Below are positions 1 to 5,047 of a stretch of 7,083 nucleotides of DNA, in pieces (within the stretch, counting starts at the first letter, position 1; the number at the start of each line of letters is the position of its first letter). A program made the translations under genes and the position numbers. Below the pieces are notes generated by a model. The model saw only the letters and a list, made by a program, of their open reading frames with translations, had not been told where the DNA came from and did not search any database. Origin of the DNA: Alphaproteobacteria bacterium. GTDB taxonomy: Bacteria > Pseudomonadota > Alphaproteobacteria > Rhodobacterales > Rhodobacteraceae. Where the stretch lies: contig JAJRRX010000401.1 of assembly GCA_024279075.1 (NCBI GenBank), positions 1 through 7,083 of the forward strand, written 5' to 3'.

Positions 1-28
1 TGGGGGCTACCAGCGGATATGGCTTTTA

Positions 29-481
29 TCAGCGGTTTGAAAGCCGGTTAAACAGGCGCAGATAATGGGCATCTCCGGCAGGGCCAAGCATATCAGGGGC
101 GTCTTCAAGGTCTGCCCACAGCGCGCGGTGATGCGGCTCGGTGGGTGGCCCAAGGCGGCACACGGCATGGCATAGGAAAATATGCGCAATTTTCATTGCG
201 AAAAGGTCATATTCCGGCATGTAGGTATAGCGTTTATAGCTGGCAAAATGCCGGATCGGCGCGATCTTCCAACCGGTTTCCTCAAAAGCCTCGCGGTGCA
301 GCGCGGGCAGGCGCTGCTCGCCTTGGTCTATGCCGCCACCGGGCAGCTGTATCTCAACCGGCAGGCCCGGCTCGGCTTGCTCGGTGAGTAAAATCCGGTG
401 GCCACGGGTGATAATCGCATAGATCCCCGGGCGGGGGGTGTAATGGTGGCCTGTTTTCGGCGGATTTCCAAAGCGTCTCAT
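29..481 (-). CDS. Nudix hydrolase, 150 aa
   Basis: This is a complete small Nudix-fold protein that probably hydrolyses a nucleoside diphosphate linked to another group, using a divalent metal. The substrate cannot be read from sequence. The Nudix box is intact at residues 49-71: G49, E55, R63-E64, E67-E68 and G70 fit GX5EX7REUXEEXGU, with LPGGG just before it. The N-terminal strand (about 19-34) and the motif YTYMPEYDL (85-93) resemble Nudix proteins that I recall lying near hslO in Rhodobacteraceae; that recollection is not checked. The ATG at 481 has only a weak purine stretch (GCAGG on the minus strand) about 8 nt upstream. The gene begins 40 nt after the sigma-factor stop on the same strand with no clear terminator between, so read-through from the ECF42 operon is possible. 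The family call is firm; the physiological role is unknown. Confidence 0.9.
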   Translation of the reverse strand: MRRFGNPPKTGHHYTPRPGIYAIITRGHRILLTEQAEPGLPVEIQLPGGGIDQGEQRLPALHREAFEETGWKIAPIRHFASYKRYTYMPEYDLFAMKIAHIFLCHAVCRLGPPTEPHHRALWADLEDAPDMLGPAGDAHYLRLFNRLSNR

Positions 482-521
482 AGGCGAAGCCTGCCACAGG
501 CGAACGCAAAAATCACGCTGT

Positions 522-1709
522 TTATTGCTGTTTACGGCGTAAAAATGCCTGCTCCTCAGGGGCCGGTGTCAGGCTGATGGCGCGCTCATACTCCGACCAT
601 GCAGCGTGGCCGCACTGAGCCATCAGCTCCGCCTTGGCCGCATGGAAGGGTTGGTAGCCCTCCAGCGAGGCCTCCAGTTTCAGTAACGCCGCCAGCGCAG
701 CATTGGGCGCGCCCGCATGGGCTTTGGCCACAGCGCGGTTCAGCGCCACCACAGGCGTTGGCGAAAGCTTGTAAAGCGCCCCATAAAGCGCAAGGATTTG
801 CGGCCAATCGGTTGCAGCCCAGCTTTCGGCCTCACAATGCAGCGCGCTAATCGCTGCCTGAATCTGGTAAGGCCCGGGGCGGCTTTGGGCCAGCGCATGC
901 AAAAGGCGCGTTTTGGCGAGGCCAATGGCGGAGTGGTCCCACAGGGTGCGGTCTTGGTCTTTAAGGGACATCAGGGTATTATCCACATCTAGCCGCGCAG
1001 GGTCCCGCGCCAAATGCAGCGCCATTAGCGCCCAAAGCCCTGCGGTTTCGGGAAGCGGTTGCAGCCCATGCAGCACCTCGCACAGGCGCAGGGCCTCGGC
1101 GGAAAGCACGGGGTTGCGCGGGGCATAGCCCGCATTGAAAATCAGGTAAATGACCGAAAGCACCGCCTGCAACCGCGCCGGAATATCCCGCCCCTCCGGC
1201 ACCTTATACGGAATCCCCGCATGTCGGATCTTGGCTTTGGCGCGGGTCAGGCGCTGGTTCATGGTCGCATGAGGCACCAGAAACGCCCGCGCGATTTCGC
1301 GCGCCGTCAACCCGCACAGCGTCCGCAAAGTCAGCGCCACTTGAGCCTCTTGTGCCAGCGCGGGGTGGCAACAGGTAAAGATCAGCCGCAAGCGTTCATC
1401 CGGTATTTCCTGCGCTGCCTCATCCTCGGGCTGATCCCCCGCCAAAAGGCTCAAATTCTGGCGCACGGCCTCGTCTTTCGCCCTTGCGACTTTGCGCAAA
1501 CGGTCGACGGCACGCCGCCGAGATACCGCCAGCAACCAAGCGCCAGTGTTTGACGGCGTGCCACTGTTGGGCCATGTGCGCGCGGCCTCGATCATCGCAT
1601 CTTGCAGCGCCTCTTCTGCGAGGTCAAAATCGCGGAATTGTGCGATGAGGGCCGCCAGCACCCGCCCGGATTCAGCCTTATAGGCTTGGGCGAGTGCCAC
1701 TTGCGTCAC
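522..1709 (-). CDS. ECF sigma factor with C-terminal extension (ECF42 type), 395 aa
   Basis: This is an RNA polymerase sigma factor of the extracytoplasmic-function class, redirecting transcription to a small set of promoters. Sigma region 2 covers about residues 10-75: DLAEEALQDA at 29-38, then GAWLLAVSRRRAVDRLRK at 56-73, the -10-recognition part. Sigma region 4 is about 105-165, with helix-turn-helix LTAREIARAFLVPHATMNQR at 134-153 for the -35 element. Unlike a typical ECF factor of about 180 aa, a further 230 residues follow: the conserved YLIFNAGY block (188-195), the DQDR motif (251-254, before TLWD) and TPR-like helices (about 305-380, including ALNRAVAKA). These mark the ECF42/DUF6596 group, which has no classical membrane anti-sigma factor and is encoded beside DGPF proteins. 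The start is GTG at 1709, inside a GTGA overlap with the DGPF stop. No good ribosome binding site precedes it, so translational coupling is likely. The signal sensed is unknown. Confidence 0.93.
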   Translation of the reverse strand: MTQVALAQAYKAESGRVLAALIAQFRDFDLAEEALQDAMIEAARTWPNSGTPSNTGAWLLAVSRRRAVDRLRKVARAKDEAVRQNLSLLAGDQPEDEAAQEIPDERLRLIFTCCHPALAQEAQVALTLRTLCGLTAREIARAFLVPHATMNQRLTRAKAKIRHAGIPYKVPEGRDIPARLQAVLSVIYLIFNAGYAPRNPVLSAEALRLCEVLHGLQPLPETAGLWALMALHLARDPARLDVDNTLMSLKDQDRTLWDHSAIGLAKTRLLHALAQSRPGPYQIQAAISALHCEAESWAATDWPQILALYGALYKLSPTPVVALNRAVAKAHAGAPNAALAALLKLEASLEGYQPFHAAKAELMAQCGHAAWSEYERAISLTPAPEEQAFLRRKQQ

Positions 1710-2047
1710 TGATCAAAAACCATGATCGGGCGAATTTCAACACAGCCGTATTTTGCGGATGGAATTCTGGCCCCCCACTTTAACGCTTCGTCGAGGTCAG
1801 CGCATTCCAGCAGGTAATAGCCACCAAGGGTTTCCTTCGTTTCCGCAAAAGGCCCATCTGTTATCTGGGCTTTGCCGTCCCGCATTCTCACAGTGCTTGC
1901 ATCCGTTTCGGGCATCAAAGCCTCTCCACTCACATACACACCAGCGGCAATCGCGTCCTGTGTGAACTGGCCGTAATCTGCCATGATATCGCCTTCATAG
2001 CCTTCCTCTCCATTGGGAACCGCATAAATAAGCGCCATATATTGCAT
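1706..2047 (-). CDS. YciI-like DGPF-domain protein, 113 aa
   Basis: This is a small cytoplasmic protein of the YciI/DGPF superfamily with a ferredoxin-like fold. The family-naming motif DGPF is at residues 64-67, followed by AETKETLGGYYLLE, and the closing motif VEIRPIMVF is at 103-111. Length is normal for the family. It is the first gene of a two-gene unit: its TGA overlaps the GTG of the downstream ECF42 sigma factor. Such DGPF genes are the standard partners, and proposed regulatory targets, of ECF42 factors. Whether the protein is an enzyme, a sensor or an accessory to the sigma factor is not settled by this sequence. ATG 2047 is supported by AAGGA at 2058-2054 with a 6-nt spacer. Confidence 0.93.
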   Translation of the reverse strand: MQYMALIYAVPNGEEGYEGDIMADYGQFTQDAIAAGVYVSGEALMPETDASTVRMRDGKAQITDGPFAETKETLGGYYLLECADLDEALKWGARIPSAKYGCVEIRPIMVFDQ

Positions 2048-2058
2048 GATAAATCCTT
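2048..2058 (-). promoter_or_regulatory. Ribosome binding site of the DGPF gene
   Basis: AAGGA on the minus strand (2058-2054) lies 6 nt before ATG 2047 and fixes that start. Confidence 0.75.
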
Positions 2059-2095
2059 CATTTTGCCAGAGCCGCTGATGCGCTCCTATGGTATA

Positions 2096-2122
2096 GACGC
2101 GCCAAGCTTGCCATTTTCTACA
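2096..2122 (-). promoter_or_regulatory. Candidate ECF-type promoter of the DGPF/sigma operon
   Basis: On the minus strand TGTAGA (2122-2117) is followed after exactly 17 nt by CGTC (2099-2096), and the operon's first ATG lies about 49 nt further on. From memory, the proposed ECF42 target motif is close to TGTCGA in the -35 region with a CGTC/CGAC-type -10, so this would match with one mismatch. That is what self-activation of an ECF operon would need. The motif is short and the consensus is recalled, not looked up, so the call is tentative. Confidence 0.35.
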
Positions 2123-2135
2123 CGCTGCGCAAAGT

Positions 2136-2167
2136 TTTTTGCGAATTCATTGAAGTTCGCGCAAAAA
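2136..2167. repeat. Imperfect inverted repeat in the hslO leader
   Basis: TTTTTGCGAA (2136-2145) and TTCGCGCAAAAA (2156-2167) are complementary apart from one extra CG step, with a 10-nt loop. The repeat lies 34 nt upstream of the hslO ATG, in the gap shared with the divergent DGPF gene. It could be an operator or a leader hairpin. GCGCAAA also occurs twice as a direct repeat (2127-2133 and 2159-2165), with starts 32 bp apart. No regulator is known for it here. Confidence 0.4.
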
Positions 2168-2190
2168 CCCCCTATTTGCGAGGCTTGCCA

Positions 2191-2201
2191 AAGGAGCCAC
2201 C
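2191..2201 (+). promoter_or_regulatory. Ribosome binding site of hslO
   Basis: AAGGAG at 2191-2196 with a 5-nt spacer to ATG 2202 is a strong Shine-Dalgarno sequence and fixes the start. Confidence 0.85.
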
Positions 2202-3125
2202 ATGAGCATAGCCGAAAAAGTCGCGTGGGATGATAGCCTGCTGCCCTTCCAACTGGATAAAGCCGATATTCGGGGCCGTTTTGTGCGGCTCGACGGGGCG
2301 CTAAACCGGATTCTGAGCCAGCACGCCTACCCCGAGCCGGTGGCACGGTTGGTGGCCGAGGCGGTGGTGCTGACAGCGCTCATCGGCCAGACCATCGGCT
2401 TTAAGGCCAAGCTTAGCCTGCAAATTCGCGGCAACGGGCCAATAAGGCTGATCGCGACTGATTATTTTGCCCCCGAAGATGACGGCGAGGCCGGACATAT
2501 TCGCGCCTATGCCAGCTTTGATGCGGCCCGCGTCAGCGCGGCAGAACCCTTTTCGCAAATCGGCCAAGGCATGTTTGCGGTGCTGATCGACCAAGGCACG
2601 GGGCAAGCGCCGTATCAGGGCATTACACCGCTCAGTGCTGGCTCACTCGCCAACTGCGCCGAAACCTATTTTGCCCAGTCAGAGCAGCTCCCCACCCGCT
2701 TTGCGCTTAGCATTGCACGGGGCAGAAGCTGGCGGGCAGCGGGCCTTGTATTGCAGCATATGCCCAAAGCCTCCCCGCTTAAAGTGATGGCCGAACCTGT
2801 AGACACCGAGGCGGATGCCGAAAACTGGAACCGCGCAACAATAATGCTCGAAAGCGTGCAGCAATCTGAAATGATCGGCCCCAAAGTCAGCCCAACAGAG
2901 CTGCTTTTCCGGCTGTTCCATGAAGATACCCCACGGGTGTATGACCCCCAACCCCTGCGCTTTGGCTGCACCTGCTCGGAGGAAAAGGTTCGTCAGAGCA
3001 TGTCTATTTACTCAGCCAAGGACATTGCCACAATGACCACAGATGCGGGCACGTTGACCGCCGATTGCCAATTCTGCGGCGCGCATTATGTGCTTGATCC
3101 CGATACACTGGGCAAGGATGCCTAA
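2202..3125 (+). CDS. hslO: Hsp33 redox-regulated molecular chaperone, 307 aa
   Basis: This is a cytoplasmic holdase chaperone. In the reduced state a zinc ion holds the C-terminal switch closed; oxidative plus unfolding stress forms disulfides, releases zinc and exposes the client-binding surface. The four zinc-ligand cysteines are all present as CxC (C256, C258) and CxxC (C289, C292). Their 30-residue separation is normal for the family. Core family blocks are visible: LSLQIRGNGPIRLIATDYF (71-89), YQGITPLSAGSLA (138-150) and TYFAQSEQLPTRFALSI (155-171). The N-terminus (AWDDSLLPFQLDKADIRGR) looks like alphaproteobacterial Hsp33. The length is near the family norm. The gene stands alone: the DGPF/sigma operon diverges upstream and no same-strand gene follows closely. 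Its stop codon lies at a convergent boundary. Confidence 0.96.
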   Translation: MSIAEKVAWDDSLLPFQLDKADIRGRFVRLDGALNRILSQHAYPEPVARLVAEAVVLTALIGQTIGFKAKLSLQIRGNGPIRLIATDYFAPEDDGEAGHIRAYASFDAARVSAAEPFSQIGQGMFAVLIDQGTGQAPYQGITPLSAGSLANCAETYFAQSEQLPTRFALSIARGRSWRAAGLVLQHMPKASPLKVMAEPVDTEADAENWNRATIMLESVQQSEMIGPKVSPTELLFRLFHEDTPRVYDPQPLRFGCTCSEEKVRQSMSIYSAKDIATMTTDAGTLTADCQFCGAHYVLDPDTLGKDA

Positions 3126-3261
3126 CGCGGTGCGCCAACCTTGGTCTGATTGGCGCGCGCCCACCCACGCCGCGCTGCAAACGCGGTGCTTGCCTTAAAG
3201 GTGCGGCCCCCAATATCAAAGATACTCACCCAGGAATACTTGAACAATATAAAAAACCGGC

Positions 3262-3322
3262 TTCTATTTTTCAAAAATACTCTGGGGTGAATGCGTTTCG
3301 CGCAGAGGGGAAAAGCCCCTGC
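3262..3322. repeat. Rhodobacterales-type intergenic repeat element (putative)
   Basis: A perfect odd palindrome TATTTTTCAAAAATA (3265-3279) is followed by ACTCTGGGGTGAATGCG and then a short stem AGGGG/CCCCT (3306-3310 with 3316-3320). The ordered pattern (A/T palindrome, ATACTC, run of G, GTGAATGCG, GGGG/CCCC hairpin) resembles sequences I recall recurring at gene ends in Rhodobacteraceae genomes. Only one copy is in the window, so repetition cannot be shown here. Confidence 0.45.
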
Positions 3323-3347
3323 CGAGCGAAGCGAGGCCACGCCCAAC

Positions 3348-3380
3348 TGCCTGTGTTTTGCGCAGCAAAACCATCAGGCA
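3348..3380. repeat. Nested hairpin in the convergent gap
   Basis: The outer stem TGCCTG/CAGGCA (3348-3353 with 3375-3380) encloses the inner stem GTTTTGC/GCAAAAC (3355-3361 with 3365-3371) around a GCA loop. It lies 30 nt past the RNase T2 stop (minus strand) and has no T run. It may act as a 3'-end stabilising structure. Confidence 0.5.
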
Positions 3381-3409
3381 GGCGGGAGCCGTTGTGTCGG
3401 CTTAGGCGC

Positions 3410-4078
3410 TTACCTGATCGGGTCCATCTCGGCATCCTGCAAGGTGCAATCCCGCACGGTATCGGCCCCGCAGGCCCGCGGAGTCAGGTCTTTGTTCAGG
3501 CATATCCGCACTTCCTGAATGCGGCTGCTTTTACAGGTTACGGTTACACCGTCCGCCACCATATCGGGGTTCGCCTCGAGGAAGGCCGCTTCTACCACAG
3601 AGGCTGGCAGCTCAATGCCATCGGGTAAGCTTCGGAACACCTCGGGGCGGTTCACGGCGGCGTAAGCTTCACGCACCGTTGCGAAAAATTCGTCAGCAGG
3701 CAGCCCAGCACAGCGCCCGTGTTTTTTCCACTGATACCACGCCGAGCCCCCAGAGCCCATCACATCCGCCATGGCCGAAGTCATCCCACGTGAAGGGTCT
3801 CGCGCTACGGTGCGGCAATAGCTTGGCCAGCCATCCTCAAATTGCGGCCACAGCCCGTGCACCGCAAAGCCATAGCCCTGCCCTGCATCACATTGTGGCG
3901 AGTTCCGGTCATCGCCGGTTTCCTCGCACCAGCTCGGGGTCCAGCTTAGGGCGAGCACGTAATAGTCAAAGTCACCCGCTTGCTCGCCTTCGGCAAGAAG
4001 TGGCGCGGGGGAAAGGGCAAAAACGGCGGCGCACATAAAGTGCTTTATCATTTTGATCATACGGCCTATATAGGCCAT
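3410..4078 (-). CDS. Secreted ribonuclease T2 family protein, 222 aa
   Basis: This is an exported endoribonuclease of the T2 family, which cleaves RNA through a 2',3'-cyclic phosphate in the periplasm or outside the cell. Residues 1-29 form a signal peptide: a basic n-region, the hydrophobic stretch MCAAVFALSPAPLLA, and likely cleavage after A29. The first catalytic motif HGLWP is at 74-78. The second is WYQWKKHGRC at 114-123, keeping the catalytic Lys119 and His120, but with Gln116 where most T2 enzymes have Glu. The mature part has eight cysteines (51, 63, 88, 123, 182, 193, 203, 211), enough for four disulfides. The tail CLNKDLTPRACG is also family-like. Possible starts are GTG 4090, ATG 4078 and ATG 4060. 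ATG 4078 is chosen because GGGGGGA lies just before it, though the spacer is short (3 nt). ATG 4060 would give a more typical signal peptide. The gene is divergent from trcR. Confidence 0.88.
   Translation of the reverse strand: MAYIGRMIKMIKHFMCAAVFALSPAPLLAEGEQAGDFDYYVLALSWTPSWCEETGDDRNSPQCDAGQGYGFAVHGLWPQFEDGWPSYCRTVARDPSRGMTSAMADVMGSGGSAWYQWKKHGRCAGLPADEFFATVREAYAAVNRPEVFRSLPDGIELPASVVEAAFLEANPDMVADGVTVTCKSSRIQEVRICLNKDLTPRACGADTVRDCTLQDAEMDPIR
4063..4076. promoter_or_regulatory. Perfect 14-bp palindrome at the RNase T2 start
   Basis: GGCCTATATAGGCC is self-complementary over all 14 bases. It lies between the two candidate ATG codons of the RNase gene, overlapping the chosen one. It could be an operator or an RNA hairpin that limits initiation. 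It could also be incidental, since it is translated as part of the N-terminus if ATG 4078 is used. Confidence 0.35.
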
Positions 4079-4149
4079 AATTCCCCCCACGAAAACCTAA
4101 AACAGCGCTTTGCGCATCCGGGATTTCGGCAAGGGATCAACCGTGACCA

Positions 4150-4161
4150 AAGGAGTTTCCC
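4150..4161 (+). promoter_or_regulatory. Ribosome binding site of trcR
   Basis: AAGGAG at 4150-4155 with a 6-nt spacer to ATG 4162 is near-ideal and decides the start. Confidence 0.85.
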
Positions 4162-4887
4162 ATGGCGCTGCCACTTATGCCCAAAGCCACCGCCGTATGG
4201 CTGATTGACAACACAACGCTCGATTTCAAACAAATCGCAGCCTTTACCGGTTTGCATGAGTTGGAAGTAAACGGCATCGCCGATGGCGAAGTTGCGATTG
4301 GCGTGAAAGGCTTTGACCCCGTTGCCAATAAGCAGCTCACCGCTGAGGAGATCAAGCGCGCTGAGGGTGACCCAAAATCCAAGCTGGAGCTGATGTATAA
4401 CCCGGCCTCTGAGGGCGAGCTTAAGCGCAAAGGCCCGCGCTACACGCCCCTTTCCAAGCGCCAAGACCGCCCCGCCGCTATTGCGTGGCTGGTGAAGTTC
4501 CACCCCGAGCTGACGGATGGCCAAATCTCCAAGCTGGTGGGCACCACCAAGCCAACCATTATGGCGATTCGTGAGCGCACCCACTGGAATATCGCTAATA
4601 TCCAGCCGATTGACCCGGTGGCCCTTGGCATGTGCCGCCAGATCGAACTCGATACCGTGGTGGCCAAAGCTGCTGCCAAAGCTGCCAAAAACGGTGAGGT
4701 GATGACCGACGAAGAGCGCATGAAGCTGGTCTCCACCGAGCAAAGCTTGCAGATGGATGAAGACCGCCCGATGCCGTCCAATGTGTCCGGCCTTGAGGGC
4801 TTTTCGCTCGCGGATAAGCCAGAGCCTGAAAAGCCTGTGGATGCGGATAGCTTGTTTAACCTGCCAAAAGGCGACGCTGAAGAATAA
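4162..4887 (+). CDS. trcR: TrcR-family cell-cycle transcriptional regulator (DUF1013), 241 aa
   Basis: This is a DNA-binding protein of the DUF1013/TrcR family, found in alphaproteobacteria and annotated as a cell-cycle transcriptional regulator. The N-terminus LPLMPKATAVWLIDNTTLDF (3-22) followed by QIAAFTGLHELEVNGIADGE (24-43) is the family signature and reads as a first helix-turn-helix-like segment. A second, at about 106-142 (ELTDGQISKLVGTTKPTIMA inside it), looks like a classical helix-turn-helix. After about residue 165 the protein becomes Ala/Lys- and then Glu/Asp-rich and is probably disordered, ending in DAEE. Its length is as expected. It is monocistronic by appearance: RNase T2 diverges upstream and a large inverted repeat begins at its stop codon. 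The family is confidently recognised; its target genes cannot be inferred here. Confidence 0.93.
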   Translation: MALPLMPKATAVWLIDNTTLDFKQIAAFTGLHELEVNGIADGEVAIGVKGFDPVANKQLTAEEIKRAEGDPKSKLELMYNPASEGELKRKGPRYTPLSKRQDRPAAIAWLVKFHPELTDGQISKLVGTTKPTIMAIRERTHWNIANIQPIDPVALGMCRQIELDTVVAKAAAKAAKNGEVMTDEERMKLVSTEQSLQMDEDRPMPSNVSGLEGFSLADKPEPEKPVDADSLFNLPKGDAEE

Positions 4888-4981
4888 AGTGTTTCTTGTT
4901 TCAAAATGTAAACACATCGCAATTCGCGTTTGAGCGCAGCGAAAGGCAGTGAATTGCGATGCATTCTAAACATGAAACACT
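4888..4981. repeat. 94-bp imperfect inverted repeat between trcR and gcdH
   Basis: The left arm (4888-4925) and right arm (4951-4981) are complementary in blocks: AGTGTTTC/GAAACACT (8 bp, outermost), TGTTT/AAACA (5 bp) and CATCGCAATTC/GAATTGCGATG (11 bp, innermost), around a 25-nt loop. The left arm carries about 7 extra bases including TAAACA. It starts at the base after the trcR TAA. No T run follows, so it is not a textbook terminator. It may be a degenerate small palindromic mobile element (MITE-like) or a 3'-end stabiliser for trcR mRNA. No target-site duplication is evident and no second copy is in the window. Confidence 0.7.
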
Positions 4982-4988
4982 ATTACTA

Positions 4989-5016
4989 TTGCCAGCGCCT
5001 TTTAACCTGATACATC
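4989..5016 (+). promoter_or_regulatory. Weak candidate promoter of gcdH
   Basis: TTGCCA (4989-4994) and TACATC (5011-5016) with a 16-nt spacer are a poor match to the housekeeping -35/-10 consensus, placed just after the inverted repeat and 31 nt before the gcdH start. It is offered only because gcdH has no close upstream partner and must be transcribed from somewhere near here. Confidence 0.22.
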
Positions 5017-5036
5017 TGGGCCATACGCACTCCAAA

Positions 5037-5047
5037 AAGGAATGATT
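5037..5047 (+). promoter_or_regulatory. Ribosome binding site deciding the gcdH start
   Basis: AAGGA at 5037-5041 abuts ATG 5042 with no spacer but stands 6 nt before ATG 5048. The second ATG is therefore the likely start. Confidence 0.7.

Larger units (their letters stand above)
3126..3409. other. Convergent intergenic region between hslO and the RNase T2 gene
   Basis: This 284-bp gap separates two convergent genes. It holds a 7-bp stem GCGCCAA/TTGGCGC (3132-3138 with 3150-3156) just after the hslO stop, an A/T palindrome with a G-rich hairpin (3262-3322), and a nested hairpin (3348-3380). None is followed by a run of T on either strand, so no standard intrinsic terminator is evident, although the hairpins may protect the 3' ends of either transcript. 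A 35-codon minus-strand reading frame (3229-3122) lies here; I do not count it as a gene. Confidence 0.6.

Noticed and set aside
491..503. GCCTG/CAGGC hairpin between the sigma and Nudix genes
   Set aside because: It has only 5 base pairs with a 3-nt loop, no T run on the minus strand, and is short enough to be chance. It is not evidence that the operon ends here.
1059..1553. 164-codon plus-strand frame inside the sigma factor gene
   Set aside because: It is antisense to sigma regions 2 to 4 and beyond, is Arg/Gln/His-rich, and shows no motif or start signal. It is a shadow frame.
3132..3156. GCGCCAA/TTGGCGC hairpin as an intrinsic terminator of hslO
   Set aside because: The stem is real, but it is followed by GCGCCCACCC rather than T residues on the plus strand, so it does not meet the intrinsic-terminator pattern.
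3287..3628. 113-codon plus-strand frame across the convergent gap into the RNase T2 gene
   Set aside because: It overlaps the 3' third of the RNase gene in antisense, and its remainder is translated from hairpin and repeat sequence. It has no ribosome binding site.
4066..4917. 283-codon open frame on the minus strand covering all of trcR
   Set aside because: It is antisense to a confidently recognised gene with a strong ribosome binding site. Its translation is rich in His, Gln and Leu with no family resemblance, as expected of a mirror frame in GC-rich DNA.
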